A stretch of 64,000 nt of DNA, from the NCBI GenBank assembly GCA_002189035.1, contig NEEC01000013.1:2046001-2110000 (forward strand), in the 5' to 3' direction. The notes beneath the pieces were generated by a model. That model saw nothing but the letters and a program-made list of their open reading frames with translations, did no database searches and was not told the DNA's origin. The translations under genes were made by a program, and so were the position numbers. This document shows, in pieces, positions 34,516-46,100 of this stretch (position 1 is its first letter; each line of letters begins with the position of its first letter). This stretch comes from Utricularia gibba. Taxonomy: Eukaryota; Streptophyta; Magnoliopsida; Lamiales; Lentibulariaceae.

Positions 34516-34692
34516 AACCTCCCGAACTTTTTTCTTTCCATTTTTTTACAGTACAAAAAAAAAAATTAGTTGCTTAATCTTTCTAAACCTTTTTCTCTTT
34601 TTCACAACTAAGTCATATTTTTAATTTTCATAACATCTCACAAAAGAATAATATCCACCAATGTCACAAACCATACGTGATTCCATGTCCAC

Positions 34693-35722
34693 CTACATAA
34701 CTTGCAGCAGCATCATCACAAGTGAAGCCAGCAGCAACACATGCGGTGAGACCTGTAAAATGCTACTAGCACCTGATGCAGGAGGGCAGGAGAGCCCCCA
34801 CTGCCCTTCTCGGCACAGTCTTGAAAACAGACCCGGAGGATACCGCCCGTTGAGGGTAATGTAGCTGAACATGGTGGAAGCACAGTTGTTTGATAAGTCG
34901 TTCAGATACTCGGCATGTGGACAGGCAAACTGCACCAGAGCCGCACAGCACAGGCTGGGGCTGTAGTCTGGCCCTCTGCATTGGCTGGTGATTATGGTGT
35001 AGTTCTGGGACTCGAAGTTCACAGGGCATGCTGCAAACATGAGGAAATACATGGGGAGGGGTTAGTTCAGGGACTGTGTCCTCTTTCTGATAAGCATCAG
35101 CAGGAATGAATCAGAACATTTGGGAAGACTCAAGATGGCATTTTCTCAACGATAGGCATGCTATTGAAACAAGATAATAATCAACTGGTGCACGTCTGAA
35201 GTACAGGAGTTCTTTCTCCATGATCCGTAAGGCATCAGCTTTTGTTATGCAGAATTTCAAGAATGGTTTGCTGTGCAAGCAAAAGGCTCTCCTCTTTTTG
35301 AACAAAAAAGGGGCCTTAGGATGGTAGAAAATCAATCAAGGCAAGCTATCTTAGTCATTACACCACCATATTATGGCAAATAAGCAATCCCTAACCTATT
35401 CATAGTCCACCATCTTGATATATTCTAAACCCTTGCCTAGATCTCAGCAAATAGAGAACTAAAAATGCAAAAATCTCAGACATACGCGTTACAGCTTGAA
35501 GAAGCTTCCTCTGGCCAAAATTCGAAGACCCAAATGCATCATCTGCAGGATTCAGCAAAGGATCAACCAACTTATCTACCAAAGAACAAAAGAGATCAAC
35601 TATGAAGATTAACTTGGAAACGACACCCACGAACCAGAAATGATAGTGGAAGCGGAAAGAGATGAAAAAATTGAAAACCAGATAACGGTAAACCAAATGC
35701 ACTTCAATTGATCTGAACCCAT
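34693..35722 (-). CDS. LLG: LORELEI-like GPI-anchored protein
   Basis: Small secreted, GPI-anchored co-receptor and chaperone of FERONIA-type kinases (LRE/LLG family). Exons 35635-35722, 35486-35542 and 34693-35030 give 160 residues, the family length. The signal peptide is WFTVIWFSIFSSLSAS in exon 1, then DDAFGSSNFGQRKLLQ, then the LLG core CPVNFESQNYTIITSQCRGP, SPSLCCAALVQFACPHAEYL, NCASTMFSYITL, RYPPGLFSRLCREG, LSCP. The C-terminus (VLLLASLVMMLLQVM) is the hydrophobic GPI signal. I chose the ATG at 35722 because only this frame gives a signal peptide and joins in phase to exon 2. The conserved Cys residues and Asn-Asp pair are present. Confidence 0.92.
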
Positions 35723-36046
35723 CTCCGATCTTCCTCGGAATGGTTATGAATATGTTGCTGTCTACGAAGAGGTCCTGTATTTAACTGTTTTGCAGACCCA
35801 TGAGCATTAGCTTACATCATCAAATGAAAAATCGCTTCTTTCTGCCGTCCGGGGCTGCTCCGCGTTTCACATTTTTGAAAGGTCAAAACTTTATGCCAGA
35901 TTTTTGAGGTTTATGATTTTGTCAAAGAGTTACAGATCAGAGTTTGCTGTTGAATACATAGAAATATATTGCTGCAAAGAGATAAATAAAGAGTGTAGAA
36001 GATTCAACGACTATGGTCTCATGGACCAAAAGTGAATGCAGTCTCA
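35723..36046. other. Intergenic between LLG and HSFA4
   Basis: Short spacer with the LLG promoter and HSFA4 3' UTR. No gene. Confidence 0.55.
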
Positions 36047-37350
36047 TCATGTTTTCTCTGTGGGTCTAAGGTTTCCCAACTGTTCTGAGAGCGTATTTAC
36101 ATCCGCCGTATTCGACCAATATACATCACTACCATCACTAGATTTCCTTGTGTTTTTCTTGCTGTCTTTGTCTTTGATCCCCGGGTGAAAAACGGATGCA
36201 CCATTTGAGCCTGGATTTTCAGTAAGGAACTGTTCCCAGAACACATCATTGACACCTGCTTTCGAATATGCAGTTTCATCACCTTCTGCAGGAGCTTTCA
36301 CCTCACCAACAGACGAAGTCTTAGGCTCGGCATTCATGTCGATGGCTGGGATATGATCAGGGATATCGGTGTTTAACTGAGTGTAGGATATACCAGGGCT
36401 GGATGCACAATTCGCAGACTCGAGCAACTCCACGGATGATGAATCATTCTGCAGTAGTAAACCTTCGCTCGCATCAACATCAATCACAACACTTTCCCAA
36501 AACCTCAGAGAAGACTCCAGTTGCTCTAACAATTCCTTGTTGAAGATTGCTAGTGGACTGATATTCATTTCAGCTATCAATGTTTGAGGAGTTCTCTCAG
36601 CGTCTTTAGTGCTGGCTTCTTCAGATAGAAAATCATGGCCAGGAAATCTCCTCTTTCGATGATTAACTTCTGGTACGGAGATGAAGTCAAGAGCTGGTCT
36701 TTGTAAAGTCTGCGCCAAGGAGGATAGCATGCTGGCATGCCGGTTTTCAACATTTTGCACACGCCCCATCAGAGTTCCCATTAGCTTGTTAAGTTCATCA
36801 TGCTCTGCCTTCTTCATCTGGAGTTCCATAACAAGTGTGTCTCTGTCACGACTCAGCCTTTCAACTTCATCCTTATATCCATTTCGCTCATATTCAGTGA
36901 GCGGAGACAAAGAGGCCAGATTCGGAAGAGAGTGACTATGAACAGGCTTGCGTCTGTGAATATTCTTCAAAAGCTGTGGCTGCCCTCTGATAAAGTCCTC
37001 ATTGGCAAATTCCCATTTTTCAGGATCAACTTTTCTGAAACCCTGAACAAAACATGAACAAAAACTGCATCAATAAGCTAGCTCAAGCAAGCTATATCAT
37101 GATAACCGAAGACAAGGGAATGGAACTCACTCACATAGGTATTCAGCTGCCTAATGAAACTCGAGAAATTGCAGTGCTTAAAGTATCTCGGCAAAACATG
37201 CCTTGAAAACTCAGGAGGATTCCATACAATGAAACTTTTATTGTTCTGACTCCATGAAACCACAGAGTTCATGGATTTATCTTCTAACATCTCATATGTC
37301 TTCGTGACAAACGGTGCCAATGAATTCGAACTACACGGAGCTTCATCCAT
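36047..37350 (-). CDS. HSFA4: Heat shock transcription factor, class A4
   Basis: Two exons (37135-37350, 36047-37042) give 403 residues; the intron interrupts the DNA-binding domain at [18 protein letters not shown], as in all plant HSFs. DNA-binding domain about 10-105; HR-A/B coiled coil about 128-186 with the class A insertion ([20 protein letters not shown]); nuclear localisation signal HRKRRF about 200-205. AHA activation motifs are LRFWESVV (about 252) and [13 protein letters not shown] (338-350), and the export signal is LSEQLGNL near 391-398. [14 protein letters not shown] is diagnostic for the A4 group, which acts in oxidative and heat stress. The sub-type (A4a, A4c) is not decided. 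The 5' leader probably has an intron up to 37620. Confidence 0.95.
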
Positions 37351-38106
37351 TGTAAATCAACTGACTGTGAGATATCGGAAACCTACATTACAAATGACCA
37401 CACAGGGTCTTAGCCATCACCCTTCGTCCTCATGCAACGAACCTGCAAACCATTTGAAAGATAAAATGAAAACGTGCAGCGGCAAGTTAATTATATCTAC
37501 AGACCGTAGAATCTTAAACCTTGCCTTGATTGCTCATTTGCGGATCTTATTTGTCAAAGCCGCAGCAACCGAATGAATCATGAATAATCTAAAACTAATA
37601 CAATCCCAATAAGATTACCTGTGGAAAGAAAATCTTGGAGGCGACGACGACCAACAAAAATCTCTCTTCGCAACTGCGTATATGCGCCCGGTGTCGGATT
37701 CGGCAATAGGCCTGCTAGCAATCACCCCTAACCCTACCGGTAGATCTCAGCAGATCGGCGGGACGATGAAATCAGATTGAGGATGGTCAAATGTCAACTA
37801 CCACGACTTCTTCCTCCGGCATCGTTGCAATTTTCAAGACAAAAAGCAACAAGAACGGAAATTTCATATACAAAAGACAAAATTTTAGCTACCCAGAGGC
37901 GAGTCAAGCATAAATTTTACCGCGGAGGGAAATAGATATATAACCACTATTGCAGCGGCGGGCAACAACAAATTACTTTTACCCATAGAAAGTCGCAGTA
38001 AGAGTCTGTTCACCCTCCAGGCGGCGCCGAAATCAAAAGCAGATCGGCCGGAGATGTCGTCGCCGCAGACGTCACCACAGCCGTGGTGAATGAAGCTCCT
38101 GCGGTC
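37351..38106. promoter_or_regulatory. Divergent promoter region of HSFA4 and the PPR gene
   Basis: This region serves HSFA4 (-) and the PPR gene (+). A leader intron for HSFA4 is suggested by splice-like tacctg at about 37616. I see no heat-shock element cluster (nGAAn repeats) strong enough to call. No gene. Confidence 0.45.
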
Positions 38107-41100
38107 ATGATGTGGAGGTCAGTCTCGTTTTTGCTTGAGTTTAGATGTTCGGTTTTAGTGTTAGCTAATTTTGTGGAATGGGTTCCCTTGTAAATTTCGT
38201 GGGCAGATTGAGCCGCAGCTTGAAATCTTTCTCCTCTTCCTTTTCGGAGTGCCAAGCCTTTTCAAATGTACATTCTTTGGGAAAGTCGAGTCTTTGTTTA
38301 ATCGTAAGGGATTCATTACTCTGATTCACTGCCTGCATTTTTTTTTCTTCGTCATATCAGTCCTGCATAAATCCATTTCATCAAGTTCTAATATAAGAAA
38401 ATTACTATTAGGGGCGGAAATATGCAGCTGGATTAGAAGCATTCTCACTCTTTGGGAGTTCAAATGGTAATAATTTCTGGTGATTCGATTTTGCATTATG
38501 TGTGAATACATCTCTACAGTTTTGTGAGGATGTATGTATTTCTTGCTTATGTAATTGAAGTCATACACGACTTCGCTTTTTTTTTTTTGACGGCGAATAT
38601 CTAAAGGTGCAGAAGTATTTACGAGAGAAATTGTTGAATTACTTAAGTTAGGGGAGAGAACTAGAGCTTCTCTTCACTTAATGGAGCTGAGCAGCGCAGG
38701 CCAAGGACTGCACTCCAGGGACTTCATTCTAATTTTTAATTTTTTCGCAAAAATTGATCCACTGGCAAGTTTTTCTTTCCATTGTTTTCTTGTAGCATTT
38801 TGTGTGTCCCGATGTTTTTTTAAATTCATCATGTTAAGTACCATTTCGTCTCTCATCTGGTGTAGTTTGCACTGGAAACTTGGAAAACTGCAAGGGACAA
38901 AAATATTCAGCTTGATGGCAAATGCTTTTTGCTTGTATTTGAAGCTCTCTGCGAAGGTGGTTATCTGAAGGAGGTATTATAAAAAATGTCAATTTATCAC
39001 ATAGCTATTGCCTATGTTGTTTTTGTACACGTCAGTGTAGTATTATGATGAAGGTGTGTGCTTGCTTTTAGGCTTGCCTAATTTTTTGGAGCTCCTTGTA
39101 CCTCAGGCGGTCAATATGTTCAGGGAAGATACAGAGATACATTCAACGCTGCCTTCATACAATCATCTCTTGAGAGCCTCTATTCAAATGAATAGTTTAA
39201 ACACCGCTAATGAGTGCTTGTACCTGATGGAACAGCAATGTATGGGCAAAAACACCGAAACCTATTCTCTTCTGCTTGAGGTACGTTAAAAGCTTCCCCT
39301 TTACTTGTACTAGCTGTTTGCAAATTCAAATATTTCACATGAAATTCAAAATACTTGGAAAAACAATTTTTTTGGGAAGGTTTTCTTTCGTATATATTGA
39401 AGTACTGTGTTCTACATATGAACCAAATCTAGCAGTTGTATTTTTGTTGCCTTATTTTTAGGTCTACTGGTTTGTGCTTATTTTTTTACCAGAACTTCAT
39501 ACGCGTGTATTGCCTCTTTTATTCTCTTTTTGTAGTTGTAGGTATCTGTCATAGCTGCATTTGTGTTTTTATTTTCACATCAATGATAATTGAGGTCATA
39601 GACAATAGCAATAGTTTCTAAATAGGCCTTAATTTGCTGGAAAGGATAAATGGGGTGAGAAAAATTGAAGCCGCATTAAAATGTTGTCAAGTTACTTTAA
39701 AATTATTACAGCTACTTCATTTCAGTATGCAGTAATGCGGAAGGATCTCCAAACAACACGTCAAATTTGGCAGCAGTACATTAGAAATCATGGTCTAAAC
39801 ATTGCAATTCTTCAGAAGTTCGTTAGATCATTCATGGTGTTAAGAGATCTTGAGTCTGCTTACTTGGCTTTGCAGCATATTATAGCTCTTTCATTGCAGC
39901 TAAAATTTTACACTGCAAAATATGCTGGAAATAGCTGGCTTGTTGACTCTACAGCGGACATCCCCATTCCTTTCCATGATGAGTTTATTCAAATTCGAAA
40001 CCCTGCAATTGAGCCGAAGAAATCTGGACCCGTGTCATATTTTTCCACACAGCCTGTCAACCGACCTCTCAAAAGGCTTTTGAGGTCTTCTTTTAATGAT
40101 GTAATCTATGCCTGTGCAGATTCCGGAAGTGATCTTTTGGCTGAGGAGTTAGTGTTGCAGGTATTGAAAGTTTTTCAGTTAAGGTAATTGGTCTCTGTTG
40201 GATAAACAATATGCAACCAAAAGATCAACTGAAATTCATAGTTTCTTCCTCGTAAACTACATCATAGTTGACTTGTCGAGTGGTTGGGACGCTCCCTCTT
40301 TGTATTGTAACTGACGTAGTTATAATATTAGCCTTGCTAAAACTCAACTATGATATAGTTGGTGAGGAAGAAGTTGTGAATTTGTATTGTCAGGGATAAG
40401 GATTCACAGGGTTCATTCCAGTGATGATATATCACATGCCTAATTGTTCTGAAACTATATTGAAGGAGTTCCTAAGAGCATTGGCATTCACTTATTTCAC
40501 TTTCTATTCTACCTCGCTGCAGATGCAGAATCTTGGTCTAGCACCATCACGGGGGACATATGATGGCCTCATAAAAGCATTAGTTTCTGTGAGATCATTC
40601 CATTATGGCATTGAAGCAGTAAGATGTCTATTTTCTTACCTGGCTGTTAGTCCCAGCTATCTAAGCGTACTTCTCATACACATGCAGTTAAAGAAAATGA
40701 AGCAGAATGGTCTGAGGCCCTATAACTCAACTCTTGCAGCCCTGTCAGCGAGCTGTTCCAGGGGACTTCAGCTTGATTTGGCTCAGATGTTTCTGGTTCA
40801 AATATCCAAATATTTCAAGATTTATCCTGTCAATGCTTTTCTGAAAGCCTGTGACACCATGGTAGGTATGCTTGTGCTTTCTAATAGTCATTCATTGCTT
40901 ATAAATACTTTCAATTTCATATTGACTATTTTACACATAATTTGTCTATCATAGAGCTTCAAAAATTAAAACTGAATGGTAGCACCGTGGATGTCCCCTA
41001 GTTTCTGTTTCTTTGGTTTTTCATTGCAACTAGTTCCCTGTATTTGGCAGGGTCAACCTGATAGAGCTCTGCGGGGACTGTCTAAAATGAAGCATTTAGG

Positions 41101-42488
41101 CATCAAGCCTAATATTAGGACATATGAACTGCTCTTTTCGTTGTTTGCAAATGTCAATGCACCTTATGAGAAGGGAAATCTGGCGTCACAAGCTGTTGCA
41201 TTGAAAAGGATAAGGACCATAGAAATGGACATGAAGAGGCATGGTATCCAGCACAATCATCACTCCATCAAAAAGTTGGTCAGCGTCCTTTTCCATGGCA
41301 TGAAATAATTTCAAGCAACGATAACGGAATGATATTTTAATGCACCCTTTCTTATTTTTTCCAGCTGAAAGCTCTTGGCATGGAAGGAATGCTGGAGAAG
41401 ATGCTTCAGCGTCTTGAAGTCGTAGAGCGCCTGCTTTTATACTCAAAAGATCACGAAATCACAGATGTCTACAACACGGCCTTGCACACGCTAGTTGAAG
41501 CCAACAATGTATTTATTGCTTTTTTTTATGTATAATATGCTGAGCTTTCTTATCATGTTTACTACTGATGGTTCTGTTTTTCCGGCAGTGTGGGATGGCA
41601 GTTGAGGTGTTCAATAGAATGACTTCATGTGGAATCTCACCAGATGAAACCACCTACGGTATCATGATAGAATGCTGTAATACCTTGACATGCTCTCGGT
41701 CTGCTGCTGCCCTGATTTCACAGATGATTCGCCTTGGATATTGTCTGAACCCGATTGTTTTAACCTCTTTTATTAAGGTATTGTCTGGAACCGTTCCACC
41801 ATCGTATTCAGCACATGATTATGTATGCAACTGTCACAGGGCTTGATGAGCCACGGAAATTTTGGTGAAGCACTTGAAGTCATTGATTCTACAGGGATAC
41901 AACCTGATATTATTCTGTACAATGAAATTCTTCTGGCAGCTGTGATCAAGGTACACCTAAAACTTCTGGCAGCATATGGATATCCGACATGTGTGTGTAT
42001 AAAGATTGAAACTTCTTCACCATTTAGATCATCTGGGCATTTCACTCATTCTCTGTTGCTCTCGTTTTCAGAGAAGAGTAGATGTGATCGAGATGATCCT
42101 TGAGCGGATGCGCCGAGAGAAAATCCAGCCTGACCCAAAAACATGTACTCTCGTTTTCAATGCATATGTAGAAATGGGGTTCCTCAACACTGCCATGGAG
42201 GCCCTGCAAGTTCTGTGCATGAGAATGCTTGCCGAAGACGACGACACCCTCGAAGAATACCGGCTACAATATGAGAATCTGGTCATGGACGAGGAGCAGC
42301 CAGAATCCACCATACTTGATGCTTTCAACGATTCACCATACGCCTGCGTTGCGCTGCTGTGCTTGAGATGGTGCGCCACAGTTATGGCTTCCACTGTATC
42401 CTGGACACCAGAAGAAACACAATGGGCGAAGGAGCTTTCGAGGGCTTATGCTCCAACTTCCCTACACCCAAACCGCACGAAGAGTTAG
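38107..42488 (+). CDS. Pentatricopeptide repeat protein (At1g76280-like)
   Basis: P-class-like PPR protein, probably mitochondrial. Fourteen exons: 38107-38117, 38207-38303, 38412-38466, 38607-38764, 38866-38973, 39107-39280, 39726-40160, 40523-40618, 40688-40861, 41051-41278, 41365-41508, 41589-41777, 41840-41950, 42072-42488. They give 798 residues with all phases closed. The first exon is eleven bases. The N-terminus MMWRLSRSLKSFSSSFSEC is a typical mitochondrial presequence. Typical repeats are LGLAPSRGTYDGLIKALVSV, NGLRPYNSTLAALSASCS, CGISPDETTYGIMIECCN, IQPDIILYNEILLAAV and KIQPDPKTCTLVFNAYVE. The intron after 38764 starts with GCAAGT (GC-AG type). The RNA target is unknown. The first three exons are less certain than the rest. 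Confidence 0.88.
40232..40383. other. Hairpin-forming inverted repeat in a PPR intron
   Basis: Arms 40232-40270 and 40345-40383 are reverse complements at 32 of 39 positions, with a 74-nt loop. Several mismatches would be G-U pairs in RNA. The repeat lies wholly in the intron between 40161 and 40522 and could be a miniature transposon or a small-RNA hairpin. Confidence 0.6.
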
Positions 42489-43124
42489 GGTTGCAGACAG
42501 GAAAAGGAGGAAGCTTTCACTCCTCCAGACTACTGGTAACAGAAATAAGTAGATAACAGGGGAGCTTTTTGTAGCAGGAGCAAAGAAAGCAGAATTTGCG
42601 AATTGGTCCGTATTTTATTGATTTGTTCAGATTTAGTCCTTAGGTAATTTTGGTTTTATAGTTTATACGAAATTTTATTTTTATGGTTTAAAAGCAAAAT
42701 ATAATTTACTGGTTTAAATTTAAACTATTTTTTTAAATATATTAAATAAATCATATAGAAAATTTTTACATGATATATTCTTGTTCATTTTAAGTAAACA
42801 TACGTAATAAATTTAAATTTACTAAAATTAATTTTAAATTTACCAAACTCGGGTTACTAGCCTTGCCGGTTGGGACCGGATTTCACTGCTAACGGTAAAA
42901 AGCGTAAAAGGATAGAAGAAAAACGTGACATTTGCCCATGTGATGACTGACGTGCGGTTGATTTCTTGGCTAAAAAGAAAGAAGTTTTCTGGGTGATTTG
43001 GTTACATTTGTCTAGCTGTTTATAAATATGGGCGCTGGATTGACGTGGGGTGTCTTGACTAACTGAGATTTCTGTTCTGCTCTGCTTTCTTTTATCTTGT
43101 TTTTTCGTATACGGCGTGGGAGTC
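42489..43124. other. Intergenic: PPR 3' flank and PA200 promoter
   Basis: AT-rich in the left two-thirds. The right end holds the PA200 promoter and leader. No gene. Confidence 0.55.
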
Positions 43125-46100
43125 ATGCACCTGTACAACGCATGGTTGCCGCCTCCGGTGGCGGAGGCGGCGAGGCAGGAGAAAGACGCGTTTGCTGGAG
43201 TTGTTCGATCCGTTAAGGAGGCATATCGGCTGGATGATCCTGAATCAGTTTATCCTACTCTGAAATGGGTTCCAATCATTGACCTGTTAGGCTTCTAACT
43301 GTGCATTATTTTTTCGTTATGGGTTGATGTTGAACTGGGGTGGGGGTTGGTATGTTGGACTTAATCCAGATATGGTGATAATGAACAACTTCATTCGTGT
43401 TTTGTGTTTTTTTTTCTTTTGTGGAAGAAGTGGGCCATTTTGCTTCTGCTCATATATTCTTCATTAGCAGGTTTGTGAAGGCAAAGAGTGATGTAAACAT
43501 TGAAGATATCTCTACCGTTATAGAAGTGGGATTGAAGCTGTTTATAACAGCAGATAACAAGCTATATGCTCAGGTAACATGTGCAAGACGGTTGTCTTGT
43601 ATGTGAACTTTTACTGATTGATTGGACTTCTCATCTTGATGTTCTTGAAACAGGTCAAGTGGGGAAATGTTTTAGTTAGATTGTTGAAGAAATACAGGAA
43701 GAAGTTATCTTTAGAAGTTCAATGGAGGCCTTTGTATGAAACTTTTATCCACACCCATTTTACAAGGTGATTTTTGAAATGTGTAATGATTATGCCATAT
43801 TTTTATTTGAATCTGGTATTCTTTCTAAAATTTCAAAATTTTGTGTTTAGTAGTGTGAATGGATATCTGGTTCTTGTGTAATGGATATAAAGTGCTTCAT
43901 CTTTTTTTTTCCAATTTTTTGTTTGTAATTGGAGGATGCATTAACCCCTGTTCTAGGAACACTGGCCCTGAAGGTTTTAGATTGAGACAGCAACATTTTG
44001 AAATGGTAACTGCACTTGTTCGATCTTGCCGGAGATTCTTTGTCCAAGGTGCTGCCATTGAGATATGGTCTGAGTTTAGGTTCGTTTTCTGTTATTTATA
44101 TCTGATCACTGGTCCCACTCTTTCTAGTAACATGACCCAGCTCTTTCTGATATTATTTTCTTACTGTTTTTTAATCCCTGCCGACTTTTTCTTCTTCCCC
44201 ATCTATTATGATGGCATTTGTTTTTCATTCTGAAAAATACCATTGCTTTATTAGCATTATTTTGCAATGTCGTGTAGCATATTACATTTCCTTTGGTTTG
44301 GTTGCTCTTTTGTGGCATTTTTTTCTACGTAATAAATCAATCCAGTTCTTCAGATCCTTGATGGAAAATCCTTGGCATAATGCCTCCTTCGAAGGGGCAG
44401 GACTTCTACGATTGTTCCTCCCAACCAACCTTGCAAACCAGGATTTTTTTAAGAAGTAAGGAAATACTTTGGTATTATATGCTTCAAAATGAGTTCATGT
44501 TAATTAGTGTTGTCATTGCAGTGACTGGATTACAAAAGCCTTAGATCTTTGGAAATCCATACCCAATTGCCAATTCTGGAACAGCCAATGGGCTTCTCTT
44601 ACTGCTCGTGTTATAAAGAACTGCAACGGCCCTGACTGGGAATCTGTCCTGCCTGATTTATTTAGTATCTACTTAAACATGTTCGAGGTATGTTGCACAC
44701 CAAAATAACCAACCCTTGGTTCAGTTTACTTTTAATTGTCCTCAAATTCCAAGGTGGAATGCCCCATCAAAGTCAGCTTGCTTGCTTGCTATGTTCTCCA
44801 AGTAACTTCGATCATTTTCTTGTAAAGTGTTTACCCCGCTTAATTAGACTATGAGTTCATTTTTTATTAGAATGTTTACCATACACTTAACTTGAGATAT
44901 ATGGTCAAAGTATGAAACAATTACTGTTCTGATCTTTTTGCAGGTTCCTGTTGCCCATGGACGTGGCTCATATCCATACCCAAGAGATGTTCCAAGAAGC
45001 ATGGCATTCTTATTTTCAAATCGGACAGCTAGTCTATCAAAATCTATTGCAAAGTCAATTGTAAGAGTTGTATGCCTTCTATTTGATTTCAGTTGGGATG
45101 TAGGTTACATGCTATTCTATTTCCGCATTCAATGCAGGTGTATCTAATAAAACCTCAAGGCTCAGCACAAAAGCACTTCGCGCAATTAGTCAACCTTTTA
45201 GAACAGTTCGTCTTTGACATACTTTGTTTGTTTTAGATTTTTTTTTTTTTACCAATTTGATACCAGTTCCTGCCTAAAATATTAGATATTATCATCCTTC
45301 AAATGGGGGCCGGTGGACTCACTCCTTGGGCCAATTCTTGTACCACTTGGTGAATTCATTTCAGAAACGTTTGCAGCTCGAGCATCTGTGAGAGATTTTT
45401 GGATTACTTATTAAAATGAACTTGTTTGTCAGTGTCTGAAACATGCGTTTTTACAGGAACACGTGTGTGGTGGATCCTGCTACATTGTTCATGGAAAATA
45501 ATGAAAGGGCCTCTTTTGTTAATAGCATACTCACGTTAATTCATCGTGGGCAGTACAGTAAAAACGATCAACTTTCAAGAACTGTTGCTGATGCAACTTC
45601 TATTTTGTCATACATTGAGCCTTCTTTGGTTTTACCATTCTTGGCCAACAGCTTTCACATGGCCTTGGAGACTGTAAATTCCTTTTTTGGTCTTTGCCTT
45701 TTTTTATTATTGATGGTTCCCACCAGTTCTTTTTCCCTCTGAAAAACTTTAAAAGTTGAAACATCAGAAGACATTCATGTTCGATCTGCTGAACTAACTG
45801 ATGTTACTACTCAGGAGACAGCCACCCACCAGTTGAAAACTGCCTTGACATCTGTAGCATTTTCTGGAAGATCTCTGTTTTTTGCTACCCTACCTCCAGG
45901 CGCTTGCAATGCTGATAAAGCTGGTTCATATGCTGATGTGCTAATGATTTCTCTATCCAATGCATTACATGGGATGGATGCAAATGACCCACCCAAAACA
46001 CTGGCAACCATGCAGCTTATAGGATCTTTGTTCTCCAGTGTAAGCCTTTTTTCTTTAAGAATTTTTCTTTGTTTACATCCATTATTCTCATTATCCTTTC

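Noticed and set aside
38010-38255. 81-codon minus frame upstream of the PPR gene
   Set aside because: Overlaps the PPR first exons on the other strand and has no recognisable product.
38171-38303. Alternative frame for PPR exon 2 (EIFLLFLFGVPSLFK)
   Set aside because: It lacks an ATG; the frame MMWRLSRSLKSF gives a mitochondrial presequence and joins in phase through exon 3.
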